From contig CABZBT010000002.1 in NCBI GenBank assembly GCA_902524045.1, positions 1 to 54,665 on the forward strand: a DNA stretch of 54,665 bases. Reading direction: 5' to 3'. Shown here in pieces: positions 28,280 through 39,146 of this stretch (position 1 is the first letter of the stretch; every line of letters starts with the position of its first letter). Under the pieces are notes generated by a model. It worked only from the letters and a program-made list of their open reading frames with translations. It was not told the DNA's origin and searched no databases. The position numbers and the translations under genes were made by a program. The stretch is from an uncultured Pelagibacteraceae bacterium. Its GTDB lineage: Bacteria; Pseudomonadota; Alphaproteobacteria; Pelagibacterales; Pelagibacteraceae.

Positions 28280-30064
28280 TTGAATAAATATAGAACTCAT
28301 ACTTGTAATGATTTAAGAAAAGATAATAATGCTGAAAAGGTAATACTTTCAGGTTGGGTTAACAAAAAACGTGATCATGGAAATCTTTTATTTATAGATT
28401 TAAGAGACAACTATGGAATTACGCAATGTATAATTGATAAAGAAAATTCAAATTTTAAAAAATTAGAAAAAATTCAGCTAGAAACTGTAATTAAGATTCA
28501 AGGAAAAGTAGTTCAAAGGTCAAAAGAATCGATTAATAAAGAAATTAGCACAGGTGAAATAGAGATAATCATTCAAAACTTTGATATATTGGGTGAATGT
28601 AGAGAGTTACCGCTACCAGTTTTTAGTGATCAAGAATATGCAGAGGAAATAAGATTAAAATATCGTTTCTTAGATTTGAGACGAAAGAAAATACATGAAA
28701 ATATTATTTTAAGATCTAACGTAATTTCATTTATAAGAAATGAAATGATCAAGTATGGTTTTTTAGAATTTCAAACACCAATATTAACTTCATCAAGTCC
28801 TGAAGGTGCTAGAGATTTTTTAGTTCCAAGTAGATTAAATCCTGGAAAATTTTATGCTCTACCGCAGGCACCTCAACAATTTAAGCAATTAGTGATGGTC
28901 TCTGGATTTGATAAGTATTTTCAAATTGCACCTTGTTTTAGAGACGAAGATGCTCGAGCAGATAGAAGTCCAGGAGAGTTTTATCAATTAGATTTAGAAA
29001 TGTCTTTTGTTGAGCAAGAAGATGTTTTCAAAGTTATTGAAAAATTATTTGTAAATATCTTTGCTAAATTTTCAAAAAAAAAAATGTTATTTACTGAATT
29101 TCCAAAAATTTCTTACGAAGAATCCATGTTAAAATATGGAAGTGATAAACCAGACTTAAGAAATCCACTTATCATAAGTGACATCACAGAAATTTTTTTT
29201 AGAGATGATGTTTCTTTTGAAATTTTTAAAAAGTTAGTAAAGACTGGTTCGATTGTTAGATGTATTGTTACTAAAGACACAAAAGATAAACCAAGAAGTT
29301 TTTTTGATAATGTTGATAGATGGGCAAAAGAACAGGGTGCTTCTGGTTTAGCCTATTTTACAATTGAAAAAGATGGTGAAATATCTGCAAAAGGCCCTGT
29401 TGGAAAATTTTTTACCAAAGAAGCTTTAGAGCTATTAATGTTAAAAACTGGCGCAAAAATAGGGGATAGTATCTTCTTAGCTTGTGGTAAAAAAAATGAT
29501 TTAGAAAAAATCACTTCATTAGCAAGAGATAAAATTGCAAAAGATTTGAAATTGATTGATGAGAATACTTTTGCATTTTGCTGGATTGTAGACTACCCAA
29601 TGTTTGAAAAGGACGTCCAATCAAATCAGATTAAATTTAGTCATAATCCATTTTCAATGCCCCAAGGAGATGTCGACAAGATTAATTTAGAAAAACCTTT
29701 AGAAATTTTAGCTTATCAATATGATTTGGTTTGTAATGGAGTGGAATTATCTTCAGGAGCAATTAGAAATCACATACCTGATTTAATGTATAAATTATTT
29801 AATGTTGCAGGTTACTCTAAATTGGAAGTTGATCAAAAATTTAGTGGAATGATAAATGCATTAAGTTATGGAGCACCACCCCACGGAGGCATTGCACCTG
29901 GAATTGATAGAATAGTTATGTTACTTGCAAATGAAAAAAATATTAGAGAGGTTACTATGTTTCCAATGAACCAAAACGCTCAGGATTTAATGATGAATGC
30001 ACCATCTAACGTAAGTGAAAGTCAATTAAAGGAGCTTAATTTATCTCTGAAAGTAAAAAAATAA
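28280..30064 (+). CDS. aspS: Aspartyl-tRNA synthetase
   Basis: TTG start; SGWVNKKRDHGNLLFIDLRDNYGITQ, APQQFKQLVMVSGFDKYFQIAPCFRDEDARADRSPGEFYQLDLEMSF, GAPPHGGIAPGIDRIVMLL. Confidence 0.97.
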   Translation: MNKYRTHTCNDLRKDNNAEKVILSGWVNKKRDHGNLLFIDLRDNYGITQCIIDKENSNFKKLEKIQLETVIKIQGKVVQRSKESINKEISTGEIEIIIQNFDILGECRELPLPVFSDQEYAEEIRLKYRFLDLRRKKIHENIILRSNVISFIRNEMIKYGFLEFQTPILTSSSPEGARDFLVPSRLNPGKFYALPQAPQQFKQLVMVSGFDKYFQIAPCFRDEDARADRSPGEFYQLDLEMSFVEQEDVFKVIEKLFVNIFAKFSKKKMLFTEFPKISYEESMLKYGSDKPDLRNPLIISDITEIFFRDDVSFEIFKKLVKTGSIVRCIVTKDTKDKPRSFFDNVDRWAKEQGASGLAYFTIEKDGEISAKGPVGKFFTKEALELLMLKTGAKIGDSIFLACGKKNDLEKITSLARDKIAKDLKLIDENTFAFCWIVDYPMFEKDVQSNQIKFSHNPFSMPQGDVDKINLEKPLEILAYQYDLVCNGVELSSGAIRNHIPDLMYKLFNVAGYSKLEVDQKFSGMINALSYGAPPHGGIAPGIDRIVMLLANEKNIREVTMFPMNQNAQDLMMNAPSNVSESQLKELNLSLKVKK

Positions 30065-30065
30065 G

Positions 30066-30887
30066 TTATTTTTTCCCTTTAAGACTAATTTTTACATCGG
30101 ATAAATCTACTAAATTTTTTTTATAATTATTTCGAACAAAACCTTTACTTGTTATATCTTTGACAATTTTTAAAAATTGATTTTGTTCTTCTATATTCTG
30201 ATCTTTAAGACCATTATCTAAATTTCCGATCGATGGAGTGTGTGCTAAATCTTCTCTATTCAGATATGAAATAGCTAATTCTCTAAATATATAGTCTAAA
30301 ATTGATGATGCGCTCAATATTCTATCATTACCATGAACTTTACCTGAAGGCTCAAATTTAGTACCCGTAAAAGCACTAACAAATTCATCCAAAGGTACAC
30401 CATATTGAAGTCCAAGAGAAACAGCTATAGCGAAATTATTCATCAATGCTTTAACAAGTTCTCCTTCTTTACTGGTATCAATAAATATCTCTCCAATTTT
30501 ACCATCTTCATATTCACCAGTATGTAAATACACTTTGTGGTCTCCGATTGTGGCTTTTTGAATATAACCCTTTCTTCTATCAGGCATGCCAAATCTCCTT
30601 CCAGAATTTTCTTGATTAGAAAAAGACTGGGTAATGATTTTTTCAACTTTTTGGGACTTATTTTCATTCTGACTTGAAACTAAATCTACTTTTATATTTT
30701 GACCAACTTTTTTGTTATTAGTGTCTAGACTTTTCGTTTTTCTATTATCTAGTTTTACTTCTAAAACTTCAAATTTACCATCATCTCTTTTTTCTAAATT
30801 TTTAAGCTCTGTTTCATTTATATTATCTAAGTAATGATTTACTTTGAATGTACATGTGTAATAAGTTTCAACTAGGTATTTTGCCAT
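30066..30887 (-). CDS. TSCPD-like protein, homologous to the C-terminal region of B12-dependent (class II) ribonucleotide reductase
   Basis: [86 protein letters not shown]...[19 protein letters not shown] closely resembles the NrdJ C-terminal region as I remember it; no catalytic barrel present. Confidence 0.8.
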   Translation of the reverse strand: MAKYLVETYYTCTFKVNHYLDNINETELKNLEKRDDGKFEVLEVKLDNRKTKSLDTNNKKVGQNIKVDLVSSQNENKSQKVEKIITQSFSNQENSGRRFGMPDRRKGYIQKATIGDHKVYLHTGEYEDGKIGEIFIDTSKEGELVKALMNNFAIAVSLGLQYGVPLDEFVSAFTGTKFEPSGKVHGNDRILSASSILDYIFRELAISYLNREDLAHTPSIGNLDNGLKDQNIEEQNQFLKIVKDITSKGFVRNNYKKNLVDLSDVKISLKGKK

Positions 30888-31001
30888 TTTATTCCTGTTT
30901 TATAATTTAGTTTGAATTTTGAATCATTTAACTTATATACTTTTACATATTTTAGTCTAATTTAATTTATACAATTTGAAATTGAAATTAATAATATTTA
31001 A

Positions 31002-31364
31002 ATGTTGACAACTTTAAAAAAAATTTTCACATGGTGGAATCGTGAGACAATAGGCACAAAAATAAAAACTATTTTTTCTGGAAAGCTTGTTGGGAAGGAT
31101 AAATTCGGCAATAAATACTATCAAAGCAAAAGTGGAAAAAGATGGGTTATTTATTCTGATGAGATAGATGCGTCTAAAATTCCTGTAGAATGGTTTTCTT
31201 GGATACATTTTATGCCAAATAAAATTGAAAATCATCATGAATTAAAAAAATATTCATGGCAAAAACCTCATCAACCCAATCTAACAGGGACAGAGTCAGC
31301 GTATTACCCTAATAAAACAAAAAAAGATGCAATTCAAAAAAAATATAAAAGTTGGAAAAATTAA
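31002..31364 (+). CDS. NADH:ubiquinone oxidoreductase NDUFA12 (B17.2)-like subunit
   Basis: WWNRETIGTKIKTIFSGKLVGKDKFGNKYYQS...RWVIYSDEIDASKIPVEWFSWIHFMPN...PHQPNLTGTESAY. Confidence 0.92.
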   Translation: MLTTLKKIFTWWNRETIGTKIKTIFSGKLVGKDKFGNKYYQSKSGKRWVIYSDEIDASKIPVEWFSWIHFMPNKIENHHELKKYSWQKPHQPNLTGTESAYYPNKTKKDAIQKKYKSWKN

Positions 31365-31734
31365 ATTTTGTTTTTTTATAATTATATTTGTAGTTTGCCA
31401 ATTTTTTTTATTCGAAACTAAATCACAGAGCAATCTTGAAGGTAAAAACACAGATATTAAAATTTTGGATAAAATAAGCTCAAAAAATGAGTTAATAAAG
31501 TTAAATAATAATGAGGAATATATTTATAAAGATTTAGCTATAAAAAGTATAAAATGTATCGATACAGAATTCGATGATAGTCCAGAGATAAAAGCTTATA
31601 TTCAAGTAAGAGATATGACAAAAAAAGATAGAAATAATGTTTATGTTTTCAACGGCTGGATGTTCTCGTCAAGCCCTTCAATAGAGCCATTTGATCATCC
31701 AGTTTACGATATTTGGCTTATAAATTGTTATTAA
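31327..31734 (+). CDS. DUF2155 domain-containing exported protein
   Basis: Signal-like N-terminus; conserved C-terminus VYVFNGWMFSSSPSIEPFDHPVYDIWLINCY; overlaps the NDUFA12-like 3' end. Confidence 0.88.
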   Translation: MQFKKNIKVGKIKFCFFIIIFVVCQFFLFETKSQSNLEGKNTDIKILDKISSKNELIKLNNNEEYIYKDLAIKSIKCIDTEFDDSPEIKAYIQVRDMTKKDRNNVYVFNGWMFSSSPSIEPFDHPVYDIWLINCY

Positions 31735-33068
31735 ATTATCTTATCCTTATCAAGCCAACCAACGTTAAAATCAGAGTCAATAAATTTTTTATGATTAAGC
31801 AATTTTTTATGAAGAGGAATAGTTGTTGTAATTCCCTCAATTACAAACTCATCCAAAGATCTATTCATTCTTTGAATAGCCTCTGTTCTATTTCGTCCAT
31901 GACAAATTAATTTACAAATCATACTGTCGTAATAGGGAGTTACTCTATAGCCTTGGTATATTGCTCCGTCCACTCTAGTTCTAAATCCTGATGGTTGGTG
32001 GCACATACCAATAGTTCCTGGAGATGGTTGAAAGTTTTTACTTGCATCCTCAGCATTTATTCTGCATTCAATAGCATGGCCTCTAGGATTTATATCGCTC
32101 TGATTTAATGCTGTATTACCTGAAAATGCTATCCAGATCTGCTCTTTAATTATATCTATTCCAGTTACCATTTCAGTAACAGGATGCTCAACTTGAACCC
32201 TTGTATTCATTTCAAGAAAATAAAATTTATTATCCTCATAAATAAATTCTACAGTTCCTGCCCCTGTATAACCAATTTTTGAGACCATATTTACAGTCCT
32301 TTTAAAAAGATCCTCTCTTAAATCATCATTAAGTACCGGACTTGGTGTTTCCTCAATTAATTTTTGATGCCTTCTTTGAACAGAGCAATCTCTTTCATGT
32401 AAATGTATAACTCTATTTTTTCCAGCTAAGATTTGAACCTCTATATGTCTCGGATTTTGAAAGTATTTTTCTATGTATACTTCATCATTTCCAAAATATT
32501 TTTGAGCTTCTGATTTTGCAGTTGAAAATAAAGTTTCAAATTCTTCCTCTTTGTTAACAATTTTCATTCCTTTTCCACCACCACCACCAGAGGCTTTTAT
32601 TAAAACAGGAAAACCAATTTTTTTGCACAAATCTTTTGCTTCATTTATATTTTTTACACCACCCTCTGAACCTTCAATGACTGGCAAACCATTTTCTTTT
32701 GCAATTTTCTTAGCTTGTATTTTATCACCCATCATTTCAATTAACTCGTGGTGAGCACCAATAAATTTAATATTATTTTCTGCAAGAACTTTCGCAAAAT
32801 TTGCGTTTTCCGAAAGAAACCCGTAGCCTGGATGAACGGCCTCCGAATTAGTTACTTCAATTGCAGACATTAAAGCTGGAATATTTAAATAACTATTTAC
32901 TGGTTGATGAGAACCTATACAAACACTTTCATCAGCTAATCTAACATGCATACTCTCTCTATCCACGTCTGAGTGAACAGCGACAGTTGAGATACCCCAT
33001 TCTTTACACGCTCGGATTATTCTAACTGCAATTTCTCCACGGTTTGCAATCAATATTTTTTTAAACAT
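31731..33068 (-). CDS. accC: Acetyl-CoA carboxylase, biotin carboxylase subunit
   Basis: FKKILIANRGEIAVRIIRACKE, KASGGGGGKGMKIV, HLHERDCSVQRRHQKLIEE, FLEMNTRVQVEHPVTE. Confidence 0.98.
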   Translation of the reverse strand: MFKKILIANRGEIAVRIIRACKEWGISTVAVHSDVDRESMHVRLADESVCIGSHQPVNSYLNIPALMSAIEVTNSEAVHPGYGFLSENANFAKVLAENNIKFIGAHHELIEMMGDKIQAKKIAKENGLPVIEGSEGGVKNINEAKDLCKKIGFPVLIKASGGGGGKGMKIVNKEEEFETLFSTAKSEAQKYFGNDEVYIEKYFQNPRHIEVQILAGKNRVIHLHERDCSVQRRHQKLIEETPSPVLNDDLREDLFKRTVNMVSKIGYTGAGTVEFIYEDNKFYFLEMNTRVQVEHPVTEMVTGIDIIKEQIWIAFSGNTALNQSDINPRGHAIECRINAEDASKNFQPSPGTIGMCHQPSGFRTRVDGAIYQGYRVTPYYDSMICKLICHGRNRTEAIQRMNRSLDEFVIEGITTTIPLHKKLLNHKKFIDSDFNVGWLDKDKII

Positions 33069-33502
33069 TATTCGAGAATAACAATTGTTTGTCCAAATTC
33101 TACAGGTTGACCATCTTCAACACAAATTTCTTTCACAATTCCATCAGAGGTGGACGGAACATGATTCATAGTTTTCATAGCCTCAACTATCATTATTGTG
33201 TCACCTTTTTTAATTTTTTTTCCAATTTCTGCAAACTTTTTACCTCCAGGCTCTGGTGCATGATAGGCTGTACCTATAATTGGTGAAGTAATTTCTTTAC
33301 CTGAATTAGTTTTTTGGTTTGTATTGTCATTATTAAGCTTTGAAATATTGTTTTGTGGGATAGGAACATTTTGATTATTAATAGATACATTATTTTTAGA
33401 AACTTTAATTTTTGTATCTTTTTCGGTGTACTCTATTTCAGTTAAATTAAATTCGTCTAAATACTCACTGAGTTCTTTAATAACTTTTTTATCAATTTTC
33501 AT
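33068..33502 (-). CDS. accB: Acetyl-CoA carboxylase biotin carboxyl carrier protein
   Basis: Biotinylation motif IVEAMKTMNHVPS; ITSPIIGTAYHAPEPGGKKFAEIGKKIKKGDT. Confidence 0.96.
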   Translation of the reverse strand: MKIDKKVIKELSEYLDEFNLTEIEYTEKDTKIKVSKNNVSINNQNVPIPQNNISKLNNDNTNQKTNSGKEITSPIIGTAYHAPEPGGKKFAEIGKKIKKGDTIMIVEAMKTMNHVPSTSDGIVKEICVEDGQPVEFGQTIVILE

Positions 33503-33938
33503 TTTTTAAAAGCTTTTGCATTGAAATTATGGCTAAAATATAACCGTCAATTCCTAGACCAAATATACCTCCTGTAGCTACATCACTTATAAGAGATTTA
33601 TGTCTAAATTCCTCGCGTTTGTATATATTGGAAATGTGTAGCTCAATGATTGGTTTTTTAAAAATACTTAATGCATCCCTTATTGCAATAGAAGTATGTG
33701 TGAAAGCTGCAGCATTAATAATAATCCCATCAAAATTTTTTCTTGAAACTTGTATTAAATTTACTAACTCTCCCTCGATATTCGATTGAGTAAATTCTAA
33801 ATTCAAACCTAATTCTTTTGATTTTTTAGCACAAATATCTTTCAGATCTTTAAATGAGCATGAACCATATTGTGATTGTTCTCGTTCACCTAATAGATTA
33901 AGATTTGGTCCGTTAATAATAATTATTTTATTACTCAT
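33492..33938 (-). CDS. aroQ: 3-dehydroquinate dehydratase, type II
   Basis: IINGPNLNLLGEREQSQYG, INAAAFTHTSIAIRDAL, ELHISNIYKREEFRHKS. Confidence 0.95.
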   Translation of the reverse strand: MSNKIIIINGPNLNLLGEREQSQYGSCSFKDLKDICAKKSKELGLNLEFTQSNIEGELVNLIQVSRKNFDGIIINAAAFTHTSIAIRDALSIFKKPIIELHISNIYKREEFRHKSLISDVATGGIFGLGIDGYILAIISMQKLLKNEN

Positions 33939-33954
33939 AAACTATTTATATACG

Positions 33955-34167
33955 ATGAAAAAAAAAATAAAAATAAAAATAAATGGCAAAATGAATATAA
34001 TAGATGATAAAACTAAACTATCTGTTCTTATACAAAATTTAAAAGTTCCTTTAAAAAAAGTAGCAATTGAATTGAACGAAGAAATAATGGATAAAAAAAA
34101 ATTAAATAAAATTTATTTAAAAAAAGATGATAAAATTGAAATTGTTCATTTTATTGGAGGTGGTTAA
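33955..34167 (+). CDS. thiS: Sulfur carrier protein ThiS
   Basis: 70 aa ubiquitin-like fold, C-terminal VHFIGGG; followed by thiG. Confidence 0.88.
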   Translation: MKKKIKIKINGKMNIIDDKTKLSVLIQNLKVPLKKVAIELNEEIMDKKKLNKIYLKKDDKIEIVHFIGGG

Positions 34168-34169
34168 TT

Positions 34170-34943
34170 TTGAGACAAGATAAATTAATTATTTCAAATA
34201 AGAAATTTAATTCTAGACTGATTGTTGGCACTGGTAAATATAAAAATATGAAAGAGTGTGCTAAAGCAATAAAATTATCTGGTGCTGATATTGTTACTGT
34301 TGCAGTAAGAAGAGTTAATATCACAGATAAAAAAAAACCATTATTAATGGATTTTATTGATCCTAAAAAAATAACTTATTTACCCAATACTGCCGGGTGT
34401 TTCAATTCTGAAGAAGCGCTAAGAACATTGAGGTTAGCGAGGGAAATTGGAGGATGGAAATTAGTGAAATTAGAAGTTTTAGGAGATAAAAAAAATTTAT
34501 TTCCAGAGATGATCGAAACTCTAAAATCAACTGAGACTTTAACAAAAGAGGGTTTCAACGTGATGGTTTATTGTAATGATGATCCCCTAATGGCCAAAAG
34601 ATTAGAAAACGTTGGTGCAGCTGCAATTATGCCATTAGCTGCACCAATTGGTTCAGGCTTAGGAATTCAAAATAAAGTAAATCTTAGAATAATTAGAAAT
34701 CAAACAAGGTTACCTTTAATAATTGATGCTGGTTTGGGACAGGCATCTGATGCTACAATTGCCATGGAACTAGGTTGTGATGGTATTTTAGTAAATACAG
34801 CAATTGCTAAAGCAAAGAAACCTTTTGAAATGGCTAAGGCATTTAAAAATGCCGTAATAGCAGGAAGACAATCTTTTTTATCTGGCAGAATTGAAAAAAA
34901 GTTAATGGGAAGCGCATCTTCTCCAAAGAAAGGAATTATTTAG
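34170..34943 (+). CDS. thiG: Thiazole synthase
   Basis: TTG start; [66 protein letters not shown]. Confidence 0.96.
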   Translation: MRQDKLIISNKKFNSRLIVGTGKYKNMKECAKAIKLSGADIVTVAVRRVNITDKKKPLLMDFIDPKKITYLPNTAGCFNSEEALRTLRLAREIGGWKLVKLEVLGDKKNLFPEMIETLKSTETLTKEGFNVMVYCNDDPLMAKRLENVGAAAIMPLAAPIGSGLGIQNKVNLRIIRNQTRLPLIIDAGLGQASDATIAMELGCDGILVNTAIAKAKKPFEMAKAFKNAVIAGRQSFLSGRIEKKLMGSASSPKKGII

Positions 34944-36714
34944 ATTTATTAAAATACCTCTTCTTCTTGAAGACTTTTTTTCTAATTTTTATATTTTTAA
35001 AATTAATACTATTATCTTTTAACTTAACCTCTAGGTTATTAGGTTTATCAAAATACTCTATAAGCTCTAAGGTTTTTTTAGATTTATTTTTTATGTCAAT
35101 AATATACTCTGGAATAATTAAAGAATTATCAGAAATAATATCTATTTTAACTTTATTTTTTTTTTCAAAAAAATTTAAATTTTCAATAAAATTTTGTTTC
35201 AAAAAATCAGAAATTTTTTTACACACTTTTAATTCGACATATTTAGCCTTGTTTATAACTGATTTAAACTCTACTAATTTTAAAATTTTTTGAGCAAAAG
35301 ACTCGTCTGTAAGTCCAACTTTCCATCTAACTGCACTTTCTCTTAATCTCTGTCTTGACATCTCAAGTAGTCCAAAATTACTAATTTTACCAATTTGAAT
35401 TCTTGCTCTATCAGACCTAGATTTTTCTTTTAACCTTCTTTCAACTGTTTTTCTATTTCCGTAACTCAACATATCTATGAAGTCTATTATAATTAATCCA
35501 GACAAATCTCTAATTTTAATTTGTCTTGCAATCTCCTCAGCTGCTTCTAAGTTTGTATCTAGAGCTGTACTTTCAACATTTTTTTGCTTAATTGAACTAC
35601 CAGAATTTACATCTATTGAAACTAGTGCTTCTGTAGGATTTATTACTAAGTAACCACCCGAGTTTAATTTAACCTCAGTATCGAATATTTGATTTAATTT
35701 TTGCTCTATTCCTTCTTCAATAAATAGTGGAATTTTTCCTCTATACTTTTTAATTTTTTTTACTTGTGATGGCATTAACATCTTCATAAAATTTTGAGCT
35801 TTTTTATATCCCTCATTACCTTCTATAACTATATTTTTAGTATTTTCATCAAACATATCCCTTAAAGTTCTCTTGATTATTTCACTTTCTTGATGAATAA
35901 GTGAGGGTGCAATTGCATTTATGGCATTATCCTTTATTTGATTCCAAGACTTTATTAAAGTATCTAAATCATGACTTACTTCATTCTTAGTTTTATTACT
36001 TCCAGCTGTTCTTACAATCAAACCCATTTCTCTTGGTATCTCTATTTCATTTAGAATTGTTCTAATTTTTTTTCTTTCTGCTGGATTAAATATTTTTCTA
36101 GATATTCCTCCTCCCTTTGGAGTATTTGGCATTAAAACTATATATTTTCCTGCGATAGAAATAAAAGTGCTCAACGCTGCACCTTTTTGACCTCTTTCAT
36201 CTTTAATGACTTGCACAAGAATTACCTGATTAGGTTTAATTACCTCTTGAATTTTATATCTTTTAAACTTATTTCGATAGTTAACTTTTTTTTCTTTTTC
36301 TTGTTCATTTTGCTCTGTATCCGAATTTTCTTTTTTTTCTATCTCTATTGGATCATCTATTTCTAAGTTTCCTCTCGCTAAGTTTTCTTCTTCTTTTTCT
36401 TCACCTTTTTTTGACAATTCTTCTCTTAATTTTTCTTCCTCTTTTTTTATAATCTCAAGATCACTTTTCGGTATTTGATAGTAATCTGATTGAATATCAT
36501 TAAAAGATAAAAAACCATGACGCTCTCTGCCAAAGTCTACAAAAGCTGCCTGCAAGGATGGCTCTATTCTACTGACTTTACCAAGATAAATGTTATTTTT
36601 TATAAGATTATTTTTTGAGCTCTCGTATTCATAATCTTCAATATTATTGTCCGACTTAAGAACAACTCTAGTTTCATTAGGATGCGATGCATCAATATAT
36701 AAATTTTTATCCAT
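34936..36714 (-). CDS. rne: Ribonuclease E/G family protein
   Basis: 592 aa: split S1-like domain around an acidic/Lys-rich insertion, [31 protein letters not shown]. Confidence 0.93.
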   Translation of the reverse strand: MDKNLYIDASHPNETRVVLKSDNNIEDYEYESSKNNLIKNNIYLGKVSRIEPSLQAAFVDFGRERHGFLSFNDIQSDYYQIPKSDLEIIKKEEEKLREELSKKGEEKEEENLARGNLEIDDPIEIEKKENSDTEQNEQEKEKKVNYRNKFKRYKIQEVIKPNQVILVQVIKDERGQKGAALSTFISIAGKYIVLMPNTPKGGGISRKIFNPAERKKIRTILNEIEIPREMGLIVRTAGSNKTKNEVSHDLDTLIKSWNQIKDNAINAIAPSLIHQESEIIKRTLRDMFDENTKNIVIEGNEGYKKAQNFMKMLMPSQVKKIKKYRGKIPLFIEEGIEQKLNQIFDTEVKLNSGGYLVINPTEALVSIDVNSGSSIKQKNVESTALDTNLEAAEEIARQIKIRDLSGLIIIDFIDMLSYGNRKTVERRLKEKSRSDRARIQIGKISNFGLLEMSRQRLRESAVRWKVGLTDESFAQKILKLVEFKSVINKAKYVELKVCKKISDFLKQNFIENLNFFEKKNKVKIDIISDNSLIIPEYIIDIKNKSKKTLELIEYFDKPNNLEVKLKDNSINFKNIKIRKKVFKKKRYFNKSK

Positions 36715-36806
36715 AATTTTGTAATTGAAAGTTTCATTAGTTTTTTAAATTTTGTTTAATAATATTGCCTTATCTTTAACAAATTCCCAGTTATAATGGA
36801 ATCAAA

Positions 36807-39146
36807 ATGACTACAGTGTTAAAAAATATTTTAGCGATATTACTTATTATTTGTTTAATAGCTTTTATTGGGATTTTTGGGACTTTATGGACTTTTTCAA
36901 ATAAAATTCCTGATTATAAATTCCTAAAAAGTTACAAACCACCTGTTTCAAGCAAAATGTATTCTGGTAATGGAGATTTAGTGGCTGATTTTTCACAAGA
37001 AAAAAGAATATTTATACCTTATAGCGCGATCCCACAAAAAGTAATCAATGCATTTTTAGCAGCAGAGGATAAAAATTTTTTTTCTCACCCGGGAGTAGAC
37101 GCTAAGGGTGTCATTAGAGCAACAATAAATAATGTGAAAAATATCCTTACATCGAATAGATTAGAGGGAGCATCAACTATCACCCAACAAGTTGCAAAAA
37201 ATTTTCTACTTACAAATGAAGTGAGTATTAATCGAAAAATTAAAGAAGCAATTTTAGCTTTTAGAATTGAAAGAGCCCTTAATAAAGAAAGAATATTGGA
37301 GTTATATCTTAATCAAATCTATTTAGGAAGCGGCGCATATGGTATAGCTGCGGCCAGTTTAGAGTATTTTGATAAATCAATTAAAGAACTAGATTATGCA
37401 GAAGCTGCTGTGCTAGCAGCTTTGCCAAAAGCACCAAGCAAATATAATCCTTATCGAAATATTGAATTAACTAAATTTAGAAGAAATTTAGTTTTACAAA
37501 ATCTTCACCAAAATGGATTTATAAATCTTGCAAATTATGAAAATTTAAAAAACAAAAATATTGAGTTAAAAAAAACTAAAAGAGTATATTTGGAAGACGC
37601 ACAATATTATATTGAAGATGTTAGAAAAAATATTATTGAAAGACTTTCATATGAAAAAGTTTATAAGCAAGGTTATAATATTAATACCCCGATTAATTTA
37701 AATCTACAAAAGATAGCTACAGACTCATTAAGGAACGGCCTTGTAGCATATGATCAAAGAAAAGGATGGAGAGGGCCACTTACAAATATTAAAGACGATG
37801 AAAATTGGTTCGAAAAAATAGATAAGAAATATTTATTGGAAAAATCTATTAACTGGAAAATAGCAATAGTTAAAAAAGTAAAAAAATTTGAGGCAACAAT
37901 AGAAACTTTAGATCAAGTGAATGGTTTAATAAAATATAAAGATATAGCATGGGCAAAAAAAGAATTTGAGAATTTATTAAGGGTTGGTGACGTAATATAT
38001 GTAAAAAATGTGAAAGATAATATTTATAAACTCAAACAATTGCCAAAAATAAATGGGGGAATTGTAGTCATGGATCCTTACACTGGCAGGGTTTTAGCAT
38101 TAAGTGGAGGATTTAGTTTTAAATATAGTGAATTTAACAGAGCTTCACAAGCTCTAAGACAACCAGGATCCGCATTTAAGCCATTTGTCTATGCACTAGC
38201 TTTAGAGAATAAATATACACCATCGTCACTAGTGCTTGATGCTCCACTCGTTCTAGATCAAGGTGTGGATTTAAAAAAATGGAAACCAGAAAATTATGGT
38301 AAAAAATTTTACGGACCATCTACATTGAGAGTTGGGCTAGAGAAATCGAGAAATTTAATGACTATAAGAATAGCTCAAAATTTAGGAATTGATGAGCTAG
38401 CAAGTTTTTCTAAAAGATTAAATATTTATCAAGATCCAGAAGAATTATTATCAATCTCACTGGGATCAGCAGAAACCACTCTTTTAAATCTGACATCTGC
38501 TTATTCATCTTTTGTAAATGGAGGAAAATTGATAAGTCCAATAATTATAGATAGAATTCAAGATAGTGAAGGAAATACAATTATAAATAATGAAAATAGA
38601 AAATGTTCAAATTGCGAAAAAATTTCTTTCACTGGTAAAGATTATCCAGTAATTGAAGATAATTACGAACAAATAATGTCAGAACAAACAGCCTATCAAA
38701 TTACATCTTTTTTAGAAGGTGTGATTAAAAGGGGGACGGGAAAAAAGTTAAAAGAGTTAAGATTAAATTTGGCTGGAAAAACTGGAACAACAAATGAAAA
38801 CACAGATGCATGGTTTGTAGGTTTTACGTCAGATTTAGTTATTGGGGTGTACGTTGGTATGGATAATCCAAGACCACTAGGCAAATTTGAAACTGGTTCA
38901 AAGGCTGCGTTACCAATTTTCAAGGAATTTGTTGAAAAAGCTATAAAAAAATCTGATGCCAGACCCTTTAAAGTTCCAAAGAATATGACATTGATGGTTA
39001 TTGATCCTTTGACAGGAGAAAAAGCAAAATTTAACTCAAAAAATACGATTATCGAGGCATATAAAAGCTCGAATGTGCTTAACGGAAAAGTTCTATACTC
39101 AGATAATAATAGATTAGATACTAATAATATATTAGAATTTTATTAA
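36807..39146 (+). CDS. mrcA: Penicillin-binding protein 1A (transglycosylase/transpeptidase)
   Basis: 779 aa: AAEDKNFFSHPGVDAKGVIRA, GASTITQQVAKNFLL, RQPGSAFKPFVYALAL, GKTGTTNENTDAWFVGF. Confidence 0.95.
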   Translation: MTTVLKNILAILLIICLIAFIGIFGTLWTFSNKIPDYKFLKSYKPPVSSKMYSGNGDLVADFSQEKRIFIPYSAIPQKVINAFLAAEDKNFFSHPGVDAKGVIRATINNVKNILTSNRLEGASTITQQVAKNFLLTNEVSINRKIKEAILAFRIERALNKERILELYLNQIYLGSGAYGIAAASLEYFDKSIKELDYAEAAVLAALPKAPSKYNPYRNIELTKFRRNLVLQNLHQNGFINLANYENLKNKNIELKKTKRVYLEDAQYYIEDVRKNIIERLSYEKVYKQGYNINTPINLNLQKIATDSLRNGLVAYDQRKGWRGPLTNIKDDENWFEKIDKKYLLEKSINWKIAIVKKVKKFEATIETLDQVNGLIKYKDIAWAKKEFENLLRVGDVIYVKNVKDNIYKLKQLPKINGGIVVMDPYTGRVLALSGGFSFKYSEFNRASQALRQPGSAFKPFVYALALENKYTPSSLVLDAPLVLDQGVDLKKWKPENYGKKFYGPSTLRVGLEKSRNLMTIRIAQNLGIDELASFSKRLNIYQDPEELLSISLGSAETTLLNLTSAYSSFVNGGKLISPIIIDRIQDSEGNTIINNENRKCSNCEKISFTGKDYPVIEDNYEQIMSEQTAYQITSFLEGVIKRGTGKKLKELRLNLAGKTGTTNENTDAWFVGFTSDLVIGVYVGMDNPRPLGKFETGSKAALPIFKEFVEKAIKKSDARPFKVPKNMTLMVIDPLTGEKAKFNSKNTIIEAYKSSNVLNGKVLYSDNNRLDTNNILEFY

